DNA of 63,599 bases from the NCBI GenBank assembly GCA_040752515.1, contig JBFMGQ010000018.1:1-63599 (forward strand). Reading direction: 5' to 3'. The position numbers were made by a program, and so were the translations under genes. Below are positions 44,400 through 53,346 of this stretch, in pieces. How positions within the stretch are numbered: position 1 is the first letter of the stretch; each line of letters opens with the position of its first letter. The notes beneath the pieces are model-generated. The model was not told the DNA's origin and made no database searches. It saw only the letters and a program-made list of their open reading frames with translations. Source of the DNA: Tenuifilum sp040752515. GTDB lineage: Bacteria; Bacteroidota; Bacteroidia; Bacteroidales; Tenuifilaceae.

Positions 44400-45155
44400 T
44401 TAGTATCGAACAATGATGTTTTTGCTTAGCAGGTATTCTTTAACTTGTGGGATGGATAACAGTTCGTAGTGAAAAACGCCTGCAGCAAGCGCAGCATCGG
44501 CCATCCCTTTAGTGAAAACTTCAGCAAAGTGTTCGGGTCTTCCTGCTCCTCCCGATGCAATAACCGGAATCCCTATGCTTTGAGAAATTTTTCGGGTGAT
44601 ATCAATAGCATATCCTTCTCTGGTTCCATCGGAAGTGTGCGATGTAAGCAGTATTTCGCCGGCTCCCAGTATTTCGCAGGTTTTTGCCCATTCAAGGGCT
44701 TTTATCCCTGTTCTTTTTGTTCCGGCATGGCTTACAACCTCCCATCCTTTTTCGGTAAGCATTGCATCAATGGCCACAACCACACACTGAGAGCCGAAGT
44801 AATTAGCCAAATTACCAATAAGTTCTGGCTTTTGAATGGCAGCAGTGTTTATCGATACCTTTTCGGCACCCGCTCTGATTAATTTTTCCGCTTGTTCCAC
44901 TGAGTTTATTCCTCCTCCAACCGTAAAGGGAATGGCTATGGCTTTTGCAACATTGCGAACCACATCAATAAAGGTTTCTCGCCCTTCAAGGGTTGCTGAG
45001 ATGTCGAGCAACACCAGTTCATCGGCTCCTTGGGCATAGTACTTCATTGCCAATTGAACGGGGTCGCCTGCATCGGTTAAATTATCAAAATTTACCCCTT
45101 TTACCGTTCTCCCATTCTTGATATCCAAGCATGGAATTATTCGTTTTGCAAGCAT
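44400..45155 (-). CDS. hisF: Imidazole glycerol phosphate synthase, cyclase subunit
   Basis: A 251-residue TIM barrel with IIPCLDIKNGRTVKGVNF (catalytic Asp near residue 11), VVVAIDA (second Asp near 130) and phosphate-binding loops GGGI and ASGGAG. With HisH it forms IGP and AICAR from PRFAR and ammonia. Its start overlaps the end of hisA by 19 bases, so translation is probably coupled. Confidence 0.97.
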   Translation of the reverse strand: MLAKRIIPCLDIKNGRTVKGVNFDNLTDAGDPVQLAMKYYAQGADELVLLDISATLEGRETFIDVVRNVAKAIAIPFTVGGGINSVEQAEKLIRAGAEKVSINTAAIQKPELIGNLANYFGSQCVVVAIDAMLTEKGWEVVSHAGTKRTGIKALEWAKTCEILGAGEILLTSHTSDGTREGYAIDITRKISQSIGIPVIASGGAGRPEHFAEVFTKGMADAALAAGVFHYELLSIPQVKEYLLSKNIIVRY

Positions 45156-45853
45156 CTCAATAGTTCTTTAAGGTTCAATTTGTTTTCGTAGTAGGCTTTT
45201 CCAACTATTACTCCGTCAACCTTAATCTTTTTAAGGTTGATGACATCGGAATGTGAGCTTACACCTCCGCTTGCCCAAAGGGTAATTTTGGAAAACTTCT
45301 GCCGCAAATCCTCATAAAGAGCAAAGGCAGGTGCGGATAAAGTGCCGTCGCGTGCTATATCGGTAATGGCGAAATGGTAAATGCCAATCTCAACTAATCG
45401 GTTCAATAATTCATCAACCTTAATTTTAGTTTGGTTTTGCCACCCATTTGTCTTTACCATATAATTCTCACAATCAACGGCTGCAATAATTTTCTCATTA
45501 AGTGAATGATTGGTTAGGCTTACAGAGTTATTGGAAAGCATCGAGCCAACATTCACTTTCCATGCTCCAGCATTTAGTGCATCGGTTATGGCGGAAACAC
45601 TTCTTAATCCTCCTCCAAAATCTACCTTCAATGGTGTAGATTTCACTACTTGTTCCAAAACATTCAGGTTTTTGGGTGTGCCATCTTTGGCACCATCAAG
45701 GTCGATAAGGTGCAGATGTTCTAATCCCATTTCGGCAAATACTTTGGCTTGCTCTACAGGATTTAGGCCGTATTCTTTAACCTTTGTAAAGTTGCCTTGG
45801 AAAAGCCTAACGCATTTTCCATCAATAATGTCGATAGCGGGTATTACTAGCAT
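45137..45853 (-). CDS. hisA: ProFAR isomerase HisA
   Basis: A 238-residue TIM barrel, MLVIPAIDIIDGKCVRLFQG, with the catalytic Asp at the end of strand 1 (Asp8) and the second Asp in FAITDIARDGTL. It isomerises ProFAR to PRFAR, step 4 of the pathway. It overlaps hisH by 7 bases upstream and hisF by 19 bases downstream. Confidence 0.97.
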   Translation of the reverse strand: MLVIPAIDIIDGKCVRLFQGNFTKVKEYGLNPVEQAKVFAEMGLEHLHLIDLDGAKDGTPKNLNVLEQVVKSTPLKVDFGGGLRSVSAITDALNAGAWKVNVGSMLSNNSVSLTNHSLNEKIIAAVDCENYMVKTNGWQNQTKIKVDELLNRLVEIGIYHFAITDIARDGTLSAPAFALYEDLRQKFSKITLWASGGVSSHSDVINLKKIKVDGVIVGKAYYENKLNLKELLRCLQNE

Positions 45854-46443
45854 AGCTCGATGAAATTTTTTAGTAACTGTAACCCTTTTTCTCCGCTTTT
45901 TTCAGGGTGGAACTGCACTCCCCAAAAGTTTTTGTGTTGCACAGCAGCAGTAAATTCTACGCCATAGTTACATGTGGCAATGGTGAAACTACTTTTAGGA
46001 ACATAGTAGCTATGAACAAAGTAGAACCATTCCTCTTTTTCCAATCCATAAAACAGCTCATTCCCAGTTAGTTTTACTTTATTCCAGCCCATTTGCGGAA
46101 CTTTTAGCGATATACTAAACCTAACCGTTTCAAAGTCGCAAACCGATAGGCATTTAGCATTACCTTCTTCACTTTTTTTTCCTAGTAATTGCATTCCCAG
46201 GCAAATGCCTAGTAGTGGCATATCCGTTTTTCTAATTGCATCTTCAAGTTCGGAACGTTTCAGTTCATTCATGGCTTTCATGGCGTGGCCTACGCCGGGA
46301 ATAATTAGCTTATCAACCTTTCCAAATTCAATGGGGGTTGTAACGGGTATGCTTTTAACGTTTAAACTTCCGAGCGCATTGATAATGGAAGCCTGATTGC
46401 CTGCACCATACTGAACAATACCTACTGTTGGAATCTTTTTCAT
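45847..46443 (-). CDS. hisH: Imidazole glycerol phosphate synthase, glutaminase subunit
   Basis: A 198-residue class I glutamine amidotransferase: nucleophile Cys in GICLGMQLLG, catalytic His and Glu in GVQFHPEKSG. It supplies ammonia through a channel to HisF. It lies 12 bases after hisB and overlaps hisA. Confidence 0.97.
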   Translation of the reverse strand: MKKIPTVGIVQYGAGNQASIINALGSLNVKSIPVTTPIEFGKVDKLIIPGVGHAMKAMNELKRSELEDAIRKTDMPLLGICLGMQLLGKKSEEGNAKCLSVCDFETVRFSISLKVPQMGWNKVKLTGNELFYGLEKEEWFYFVHSYYVPKSSFTIATCNYGVEFTAAVQHKNFWGVQFHPEKSGEKGLQLLKNFIELC

Positions 46444-46455
46444 TTAGCTCGATTT

Positions 46456-47538
46456 TTAAAGAATACCTTTTGTACTTGGAATATTGGCTCCCTCCTGTTT
46501 TATTGCCGATGACAGGCAGTGGGCAAAGCCTTTAAAAATGGCTTCAACCTTGTGGTGGTCATTCTCGCCATCAAAATCGATGTGCAATGTTATTGCAGCC
46601 GAGTAGGCGAGCGAATGAAAGAAATGTTTGACCATTTCGGTTGGCATTTGCCCAAGGTACTCGCGGGTAAAGTTTCCTTTAAATACCAGGTAGGGACGCC
46701 CGCTAAAATCAATCATCACCAGGGCCTTACTTTCATCCATGGGTAGAGCAAAACCATAACGTGTTATACCAGCTTTATTGCCAATGGCGTGCTTTATTGC
46801 CTCGCCAAGCACAAGCCCAACATCCTCTATGGTGTGGTGTTCATCAACCTGTAAATCGCCCTTACAGGTTATTTCCATATCCATACCCGAATGCTTTGCC
46901 AGTTGGTCAAGCATATGATCAAAAAATCCTATGCCAGTGTTAATTATTGATTTACCATTTCCATCGAGATTGATACTTACTGTAATGTCAGTTTCATTGG
47001 TTCTCCGGCTGATGCTGGCTGTCCTTTTGGGCTTAAGAATATTGTAAACATCTTCCCAACTCAGTGCTGTTAGGTTGTTTCGCATGGTGGCATTAGTCCC
47101 AAATCGTATGGCACGGCAACCAATGTTTGCAGCAAAAAGTTCGTCGGTTTCCCTATCGCCAATTACATAGGAATTAGTAACATCAAAATTGCCATTAAGT
47201 AAATGCTCGACCATTCCAGTGCCAGGTTTGCGTGTGGGTAATTTTTCGGAGGGCAGCGATCGGTCAATCAGTATCTCATCGAATTCAATGCCCTCGGCCT
47301 TTAAGGCTTTAAGCAAAATGGAATGAGGCTCTCGAAAACTTTCCTCGGGAAAACTTGGCGTTCCAAGTCCATCCTGGTTGGTTACCATTACCAGGTAGTA
47401 ATCAAATTCCCTGCATATTCGACCTAACCAACTGAATACACCCGGAATAAAATCCAACTTGTCAAGACTATCAATCTGAAAATCTGCAGGTTCCTTAATA
47501 ATTGTTCCATCGCGGTCGATAAAGAGTATTGGTTTCAT
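46456..47538 (-). CDS. hisB: HisB bifunctional histidinol-phosphatase / IGP dehydratase
   Basis: A 360-residue fusion. The N-terminal HAD phosphatase (about 1-165) has FIDRDGTIIKEP, with the Asp nucleophile pair, and a zinc-binding-like loop region; the C-terminal IGPD (about 168-360) has the manganese motifs FDHMLDQLAKHSG and DEHHTIEDVG. It catalyses steps 6 and 8. The start codon overlaps the hisC stop by 4 bases (ATGA). Confidence 0.96.
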   Translation of the reverse strand: MKPILFIDRDGTIIKEPADFQIDSLDKLDFIPGVFSWLGRICREFDYYLVMVTNQDGLGTPSFPEESFREPHSILLKALKAEGIEFDEILIDRSLPSEKLPTRKPGTGMVEHLLNGNFDVTNSYVIGDRETDELFAANIGCRAIRFGTNATMRNNLTALSWEDVYNILKPKRTASISRRTNETDITVSINLDGNGKSIINTGIGFFDHMLDQLAKHSGMDMEITCKGDLQVDEHHTIEDVGLVLGEAIKHAIGNKAGITRYGFALPMDESKALVMIDFSGRPYLVFKGNFTREYLGQMPTEMVKHFFHSLAYSAAITLHIDFDGENDHHKVEAIFKGFAHCLSSAIKQEGANIPSTKGIL

Positions 47539-48605
47539 GGTTGGTATGTATTAAGCGTTTCTATTAACCTTTGGTTTTCTTCAGGTTTCCCTACGGTTAT
47601 GCGCAAACAGTTTTCGCATAGTGGTTCATTACTTCTATTGCGCACTACTATAGTATTACTCAACAAGTACCTATAAATTGAATCGGCATCGGTTGTTTTT
47701 ACCAGTAAAAAGTTTGAGTCCGATGGGTAAACCTTTTCAACACATGGTAAAGACTGCAACTTAATCTTTAACATCTCTCTTTCTTCGATTATTTGGTCTA
47801 TAATGATTTTTGTTGATGAAGTTTTTTCCAATGCTCTTTCCAGAACCTTGAGCGATGGCACTCCAATGTTGTAGGGGAATTTTACCTTGTTCAGAATTTC
47901 AATGATATTCTGGTTTGCAAAAGCAATTCCAATTCTTGCCCCAGCCATAGCCCAAGCCTTGGAAAAGGTTTGTAGCACAATAAGGTTTGGATATTTTCCC
48001 AGTAAACTCGTTGCGGTTATACCAGAATAAAAGTCGATATAAGCCTCATCGACCACTACAATACCATTGAATTGCGACAAAATCTGTTCAATAGTCTCAA
48101 TGGGTTGAGCATTTCCGGTTGGATTGTTAGGGCTGCATATGAACACCACTTTTGTATCGGTCGAAAGGTTATTAAAAAATTGATTTATGTTGATACTGAA
48201 ATCGTCGTTGAGCAAAAACTGCCTAACTGCCACATTATTGATAGCAGCGCAAACCGAATACATTCCGTAGGTTGGTGCAAATAAGGCTATGCTGTCCTTT
48301 GCAGGTTCGCAAAAGCAGCGTATAATAAGGTCAACGGCTTCATCGCTGCCATTGCCCAGAAAAACCTGATTGGGCTCTACTTGCTTTAGCAAGGCAATTT
48401 TTTCCTTGGCGAATCGCTGCATTGGGTCAGGGTAACGATTGATTTCCATTTCGTTATCAATGAAGCAATACGGATTCTCATTTGCATCAAGCAATACAGC
48501 ATTGCTTCCCGGAAATTCACTGCGTGCCGATGAGTATGGTTGAAGCCTTGCAATATTAGGTCTGATAAGGTTAAGGGTTTTATCAATTGTCATCATATTC
48601 ATCAT
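47535..48605 (-). CDS. hisC: Histidinol-phosphate aminotransferase
   Basis: A 356-residue PLP enzyme of fold type I: LLDANENPYCF near the N-terminus, CSPNNPTGN, VVDEAYIDF and the PLP lysine in QTFSKAWAMAGARIG. It transaminates imidazole-acetol phosphate. Four ATG codons (48605, 48602, 48596, 48593) lie in the overlap with the hisD 3' end; I keep the first, but any could be used. Confidence 0.96.
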   Translation of the reverse strand: MMNMMTIDKTLNLIRPNIARLQPYSSARSEFPGSNAVLLDANENPYCFIDNEMEINRYPDPMQRFAKEKIALLKQVEPNQVFLGNGSDEAVDLIIRCFCEPAKDSIALFAPTYGMYSVCAAINNVAVRQFLLNDDFSININQFFNNLSTDTKVVFICSPNNPTGNAQPIETIEQILSQFNGIVVVDEAYIDFYSGITATSLLGKYPNLIVLQTFSKAWAMAGARIGIAFANQNIIEILNKVKFPYNIGVPSLKVLERALEKTSSTKIIIDQIIEEREMLKIKLQSLPCVEKVYPSDSNFLLVKTTDADSIYRYLLSNTIVVRNRSNEPLCENCLRITVGKPEENQRLIETLNTYQP

Positions 48606-49872
48606 TTTTAAGTTTCAACAGGCGGACTTGTACAGCATTGGCATGCGCCGCGAGTTTTTCTGCATCAGCAAGTTCAATAATATGGTGCCCCAAATTGTTT
48701 AATCCGGCAGGGGATATCATTTGAAAGCTAATGGTTTTTGTGAATGACTGTAAGTTCACTCCACTCCAGTTACGCGCAAAACCGCTTGTGGGCAATGTAT
48801 GGTTGGTTCCACTTGCATAATCACCCGCCGATTCAGGGGTGTAATTACCTATGAATACCGAACCTGCATTTTCGATGCTCAATTCAAAAGCTTCAGGATT
48901 TGATACCGAAAGGATAAGGTGTTCCGGTGCATACAGGTTACTAATTTCAATGGCCCTTTCAAGGGTTTCAACTTTAATTGACCAACTGTTTTGAAGGGCT
49001 TTCAGTGCAATTTCCTTACGGGGTAAAGCCTTTACCTGCTTATCGATCTCGTTATGTGTTCTTGCAATTATGGTATCGCTAGTGCTTATTAGCACCACTT
49101 GACTATCAATACCATGTTCCGCTTGCGATAGCAAATCGGCAGCAATGAACTGTGGCTCGGCGCTCTCATCGGCCACTACCAGTAGTTCTGATGGCCCGGC
49201 AGGCATATCGAAGGGTATGCCTAGCGCTGCAACTTGTATCTTGGCTTCAGTCACAAAACGGTTACCTGGGCCAAAAATCTTATCAACCTTAGGAATGCTT
49301 TCGGTGCCAAACGCCATTGCTGCTATAGCTTGGGCTCCTCCAACAGTAAATACTCTTGCATTTACCAGGCTGCAAGCATAAAGTATGGTTGGATTTACAG
49401 GAGGTGGTGTGCACACTATCAAATCCTTGCATCCGGCAACTTTGGCAGGAATGCCAAGCATCAAAACAGTTGATATTAATGGTGCTGTCCCTCCAGGAAT
49501 GTAGAGTCCAACCCTTTTCAGCGGACGGTAAACCAGTTTGCATTTTACCCCGGGCATGGTTTCAACCTCAATGGGATTTGCTTTTTGAGCAGAGTGGAAT
49601 GCCTCTATATTACTGGCAGCTACTGCAATTGATTTTTTTAGGCTTTCATCAACCAAATTCTTACTATTAACCATTTCCTGCCACCCAATTTCAAAGTAGC
49701 CAATATCAACGCCATCAAATTTTTTGGTTAAAGTTTTTAACGCCTCATCGCCTTGAAATCTAACCGTTTCAAGGATTTCACGTACTCTACTTTTAATTTC
49801 GATATCGTTTTCTACCGGTCGCTTTAAAAGCTCCATGTAATTGATATTGGGATTGTCAACTATTGCTTTCAT
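48583..49872 (-). CDS. hisD: Histidinol dehydrogenase
   Basis: A 429-residue zinc enzyme with FGPGNRFVTEAKIQVA, DMPAGPSELLV (family signature region), SQAEHGIDSQV with Glu and His, and YAPEHL and HTLPTSGFA near the end. It oxidises histidinol to histidine with two NAD+, the last two steps of the pathway. It lies one base after hisG and overlaps hisC by 23 bases. Confidence 0.97.
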   Translation of the reverse strand: MKAIVDNPNINYMELLKRPVENDIEIKSRVREILETVRFQGDEALKTLTKKFDGVDIGYFEIGWQEMVNSKNLVDESLKKSIAVAASNIEAFHSAQKANPIEVETMPGVKCKLVYRPLKRVGLYIPGGTAPLISTVLMLGIPAKVAGCKDLIVCTPPPVNPTILYACSLVNARVFTVGGAQAIAAMAFGTESIPKVDKIFGPGNRFVTEAKIQVAALGIPFDMPAGPSELLVVADESAEPQFIAADLLSQAEHGIDSQVVLISTSDTIIARTHNEIDKQVKALPRKEIALKALQNSWSIKVETLERAIEISNLYAPEHLILSVSNPEAFELSIENAGSVFIGNYTPESAGDYASGTNHTLPTSGFARNWSGVNLQSFTKTISFQMISPAGLNNLGHHIIELADAEKLAAHANAVQVRLLKLKNDEYDDN

Positions 49873-49873
49873 A

Positions 49874-50734
49874 CTATATCACCATTTTTTCTATTGGAAC
49901 AACCAAAATGCCCTCGGCACCAGCCTCTTTCAGCTTCCCTATGACGTCCCAAAAATCATCTTCATTGACCACCGAGTGCAATGAGCACCATCCTTCAATG
50001 GCTAAAGGCAGAACTGTTGGGCTTTTCATTCCAGGTATCAGGTTTATGATATCGTTAAGCTTACTCTTTGGGGCATTAAGCAGAATGTATTTATTGCGTT
50101 GGGCTTTTCGTACGGCTTCGATCCTGAACTCGAGTTTTTTGAGTAGTTCAAGTTTGGCAGAATTCAGGTTTTTATTGGCTACCAGCACTGCCTCGCTTTT
50201 AATTATCACATCAACCTCTTTGAGATTATTGCTTAGCAATGTGCCACCGCTGCTAACTATCTCAAAAATGGCATCGGCCATGCCTATACCGGGTGTAATT
50301 TCCACTGACCCGCTAATGGTATGTATGTCGGCACTAATTCCGTTTTCGCTCAGAAATTTTTTGAGAATTTCGGGATAGGAAGTTGCAATGCGCTTACCCG
50401 AGAGCCATTGCCTTCCAGGGTAGGTTACATCGCGGGGCACAGCAATGGATAGCCGGCATCGTGAAAAACCAAGCTCGCGAACAATGGATATATCCTTCCC
50501 TTTTTCAATAACCTCGTTGTAACCAAGTATGCCTATGTCGGCCACACCGTCGGCAACATACTGGGGAATATCATCATCCCTTAGCAGCAAAACCTCCATT
50601 GGGAATCCTTCAGCCAGGGCTTTTAAATGGTTTGTACCATTTGAGATTTTAATACCACAGCGGTTCAGCAGCTCTAGGGTTCCTTCGTTTAGTCGACCAT
50701 TCTTCTGAATGGCCAGTGTAATTTTTGTGTTCAT
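49874..50734 (-). CDS. hisG: ATP phosphoribosyltransferase, long form
   Basis: A 286-residue HisG from the ATG at 50734 (MNTKITLAIQKNGRLNE); an in-frame extension nine codons upstream starts inside the attenuator and is rejected. The catalytic domains (about 1-205, with SGSVEITPGIGMADAIFEIV) are followed by a C-terminal ACT-like regulatory domain (about 210-286), so this is the long form inhibited by histidine, needing no HisZ. It commits ATP and PRPP to histidine synthesis. It is the first gene of the operon, directly behind the leader peptide and attenuator. Confidence 0.96.
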   Translation of the reverse strand: MNTKITLAIQKNGRLNEGTLELLNRCGIKISNGTNHLKALAEGFPMEVLLLRDDDIPQYVADGVADIGILGYNEVIEKGKDISIVRELGFSRCRLSIAVPRDVTYPGRQWLSGKRIATSYPEILKKFLSENGISADIHTISGSVEITPGIGMADAIFEIVSSGGTLLSNNLKEVDVIIKSEAVLVANKNLNSAKLELLKKLEFRIEAVRKAQRNKYILLNAPKSKLNDIINLIPGMKSPTVLPLAIEGWCSLHSVVNEDDFWDVIGKLKEAGAEGILVVPIEKMVI

Positions 50735-50759
50735 GTCGGTATTTGTTTTGGTGATTTGC

Positions 50760-50801
50760 AAAAAGCAGAAAGGGTCTGCCTTTCGAATGGCAGACCCTTT
50801 A
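50760..50801 (-). terminator. his operon attenuator terminator
   Basis: On the minus strand the stem AAAGGGTCTGCC/GGCAGACCCTTT is followed by CTGCTTTTTGC, 26 bases before the hisG ATG. Its 5' arm and loop contain TCTGCCATTCG (from 50795 down to 50785), the exact complement of CGAATGGCAGA inside the leader gene (50860-50850). A terminator in front of a complete biosynthetic operon, with a competing partner upstream, is the hallmark of attenuation. Confidence 0.85.
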
Positions 50802-50833
50802 ATAAGGTAGTCTTTTTATGGATTTACTACTGG

Positions 50834-50914
50834 TTATACCCAATGCTCATCTGCCATTCGCATACGATGTGAATGGTGATGATGATGAAGAGTGGTATAA
50901 CCTGTAGCTATCAT
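50834..50914 (-). CDS. hisL: his operon leader peptide (His-rich)
   Basis: A 26-codon frame reading MIATGYTTLHHHHHSHR, then MRMADEHWV and stop. Seven of its residues are His, five in a row then one two residues on and one near the end. The segment CCATTC (50876-50871), inside the His codons, can pair with GAATGG (50859-50854), and the same downstream segment CGAATGGCAGA can instead pair with the terminator 5' arm. This gives classic 1:2, 2:3 and 3:4 alternatives: a ribosome stalled at His codons frees segment 2 to form the antiterminator. Too short for ordinary gene finding. The function follows from layout; it is not tested. Confidence 0.85.
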   Translation of the reverse strand: MIATGYTTLHHHHHSHRMRMADEHWV

Positions 50915-51109
50915 TTGCAGATTGTTGTTTTGCAAATAAAAACAACATTTATCAAAAATCCAAATCAAATCAATAAAAATGATTCAAAAAGGTCTATTGG
51001 ACTGAGGTTCTGAACTCCAACATGTTAGTAAATCCCTATACTTAATGGTGTGTTAACATTCTGTTCAAAAACATAACCCCGAGCTGTTGCATAGTTCATA
51101 TAAACGGAC

Positions 51110-51293
51110 TAATATTGCAGTGTTATTGGTGCCCATTAGGGCTTAAAAGGGAACCCGGTGAAAATCCGGGGCTGTCCCCGCAGCTGTAAGCTCATTGAAA
51201 TGCCTTTTACTCCCCTGCCACTGTAGCCCATGGCGCTATGGGAAGGCTGTAAAAGGCTGAGCAAGCCAGAAGACCTGCCAATTTGCATTTTTT
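51110..51293 (+). ncRNA. Cobalamin riboswitch
   Basis: The leader of the btuB-like gene carries the conserved cobalamin-riboswitch blocks: a GGTGCCC start region, AAAAGGGAACCCGGTGAAA, TCCGGGGCTGTCCCCGCAGC and the B12 box AGCCAGAAGACCTGCC at 51265-51280, all in order and spacing. It should bind adenosylcobalamin or another cobalamin and lower expression of the uptake genes. Limits are approximate. A small frame on the opposite strand here (51136-51354) is not a gene. Confidence 0.93.
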
Positions 51294-51316
51294 CGTAGCT
51301 TTCGGGTGAAAAGCGA

Positions 51317-51353
51317 AGAATAGAACACTTATTGGTTTCCTGTTCTATTTTCA
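51317..51353 (+). promoter_or_regulatory. Possible riboswitch expression platform hairpin
   Basis: GAATAGAACA at about 51317-51327 pairs with TGTTCTATTTT at 51341-51351, just after the riboswitch, and a second perfect stem AATGATTAA/TTAATCATT (51372-51396) ends 8 bases before the btuB start codon. The first resembles a weak terminator with a T-poor tail; the second could hide the ribosome site. Which one the riboswitch controls cannot be told without folding. Confidence 0.4.
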
Positions 51354-51403
51354 CTATGTCCGAGCGCTGCGAATGATTAAAAAACAGTTAATCATTTGTA
51401 GCA

Positions 51404-53326
51404 ATGCATTTTAGAGTAGGTATTACATTGTTAATTTTGGTTGGGGGTATAGCCATGGCTAATGCCCAAACGTGTCTGGACGATACCATAAGGGTCGAGG
51501 AGGTTACTGTTTACTCAACCTACCGTCAGCCGCATTCAATTGGAACTAGCCTCATTAAGATTGATTCCCTGAAATTAAAAAACTTTGGGGGACAAAGCCT
51601 TACGGAACTTCTTCAGTCGTCGGGGGTTAATGTTCGTTCCTATGGTGTTGGCGGTTTAGGGACAATAGCTGTTAGGGGTGGTGGTTCATCGCATACAGCG
51701 GTTGTTTGGAATGGTATAAATCTGCAAAGTCCATTGAATGGTGGAGTTAACCTTTCGCAATTGCCAGTTACCCTTTTTAGTTCCGTCTCGGTGCAGCACG
51801 GCGGTAACGGAACAATTTACGGAAGCGGTGCTGTTTCTGGTATTGTAGTTCTGGAGAATGGAAGTCTTATTTCTCAACCCAATAATATTAAGGCCACCTT
51901 GCTTTATGGTGATGGTAATACAAGGGGATTATCCATTTCGGGTAAAGTGGGCAATGCAAAAAGGGCATTTGCCATTAAGTATAGCGGAACATGGGCCGAT
52001 AACGATTTTGAATTTATCAATACCTATAAGTATGGTAACCCGCGTGAGCGAATATCGAACGCTCAGGCAAATCTGCATGGCTTGTTAGCCGATGCCACTC
52101 TGCGTTTCGGGAAGTATGCCCTTTGGAACTTTTCGGGTTGGTTTACCCATAACGATAAGAATGTACAAACCCTTATGAGCAGTTACATGCCTTCGCAAGC
52201 CAATCAGGTTGACTATAATTTTGCATTAGCCTCAAATTTGACAGTTGATTTAAGCCCTTTCTCGTTCAAGCTTCGCAATGCTTTCATTAATGGTGATAAT
52301 CGTTTTACTGACCCTGTAGCAGGAATTAACAGCCTGAATGCATTCAAGCAGATTGTGAATGAAATTGAAGCCAAAAGGCCATTATTTGGGTTTCAGGAGT
52401 TGGTGGCTGGTTTAGGATACACTATCGATTTGGCTTCGTCACAGAGCTATACCCAAAATGCTTTGCGGAATAGACTTTCAGCCTACACATCGCTTGTAAA
52501 TCGCTTGATAAATGAAAAACTCATGCTGGTTCTATCGGTTCGCGATGAACTTGTTGATGGTTCGCTTATACCATTAGTTTATTCGACTGGTTTAGAGTAT
52601 AGGGCATTTAAAGGCTTAAGGGTAAAGGCCTCAGCAGCATCAAATTTCCGATTACCAACCCTTAACGACTTGTATTGGGCATCAACAACATATGCGGTAG
52701 GCAATCCCGATTTGAAACCCGAACATGGATGGAATGCCGATTTTGGCTTTGATTACATGGCTAACATTTACGATATCAGCCTCAAAATGTCAAGTGTATA
52801 CTTTATTAGTGAACTTAACGAATGGATAGTATGGTTGCCCGATACATATGACAATAATAGGTGGAAGCCCAATAATTTGAACCGTGGCAAATCGCAAGGA
52901 GTTGAAAACTTTTTGAACCTGAGTGTGGCTCTTTTGCCTTTCACAATTAAGGCCGATTTAAGCTACACATACACTAAATCAAAAATATTCGATAGTCCTA
53001 ATTACGCTGGAAAGCCAATGATTTACATCCCTAAGCATAGGGTAGGGGCTACATTTTCGTTAATTCATGAGCATTTTAGTTTGATTTACAGCCATTCATT
53101 TACATCGGAGCGATATACCGATGAACTTAACACTCTGCCTTACTTCAATCTTGGCGATGTTCTTGTTGGTTACTCATTTCCGGTATCGGGCAGTAAGTTG
53201 ATATTGAGTGTGGGTATTAACAATGTTTGGAATGAGCAATATCAACTTGTGCGAAACTATGCTATGCCCTTACGCAATGGCTTTATTAGGCTAAGTGTCG
53301 AGTTTCAAACCAAATCAACCAAATAA
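51404..53326 (+). CDS. btuB: TonB-dependent cobalamin receptor (BtuB-like)
   Basis: A 640-residue outer-membrane receptor. Signal peptide (about 1-21, ending in NAQ), TonB-box-like EEVTVYST (about 32-39), a plug domain with LLQSSGVNVRSYGVGG and IAVRGGGSSHTAVVWNGI, and a 22-strand barrel ending in LSVEF-type strands. The cobalamin riboswitch directly upstream and the BtuG-like gene downstream point to vitamin B12 uptake. In E. coli BtuB is 594 residues. TonB, ExbBD and the BtuFCD ABC transporter are not in the window. Confidence 0.9.
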   Translation: MHFRVGITLLILVGGIAMANAQTCLDDTIRVEEVTVYSTYRQPHSIGTSLIKIDSLKLKNFGGQSLTELLQSSGVNVRSYGVGGLGTIAVRGGGSSHTAVVWNGINLQSPLNGGVNLSQLPVTLFSSVSVQHGGNGTIYGSGAVSGIVVLENGSLISQPNNIKATLLYGDGNTRGLSISGKVGNAKRAFAIKYSGTWADNDFEFINTYKYGNPRERISNAQANLHGLLADATLRFGKYALWNFSGWFTHNDKNVQTLMSSYMPSQANQVDYNFALASNLTVDLSPFSFKLRNAFINGDNRFTDPVAGINSLNAFKQIVNEIEAKRPLFGFQELVAGLGYTIDLASSQSYTQNALRNRLSAYTSLVNRLINEKLMLVLSVRDELVDGSLIPLVYSTGLEYRAFKGLRVKASAASNFRLPTLNDLYWASTTYAVGNPDLKPEHGWNADFGFDYMANIYDISLKMSSVYFISELNEWIVWLPDTYDNNRWKPNNLNRGKSQGVENFLNLSVALLPFTIKADLSYTYTKSKIFDSPNYAGKPMIYIPKHRVGATFSLIHEHFSLIYSHSFTSERYTDELNTLPYFNLGDVLVGYSFPVSGSKLILSVGINNVWNEQYQLVRNYAMPLRNGFIRLSVEFQTKSTK

Positions 53327-53346
53327 TCAACTTAAATTTTAAAAAC

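Noticed and set aside
49863..50378. 171-residue plus-strand frame
   Set aside because: Antisense shadow of hisG.
51136..51354. 72-residue frame on the minus strand
   Set aside because: It lies opposite the cobalamin riboswitch, whose conserved blocks explain the sequence; no ribosome site and no homology recognised.
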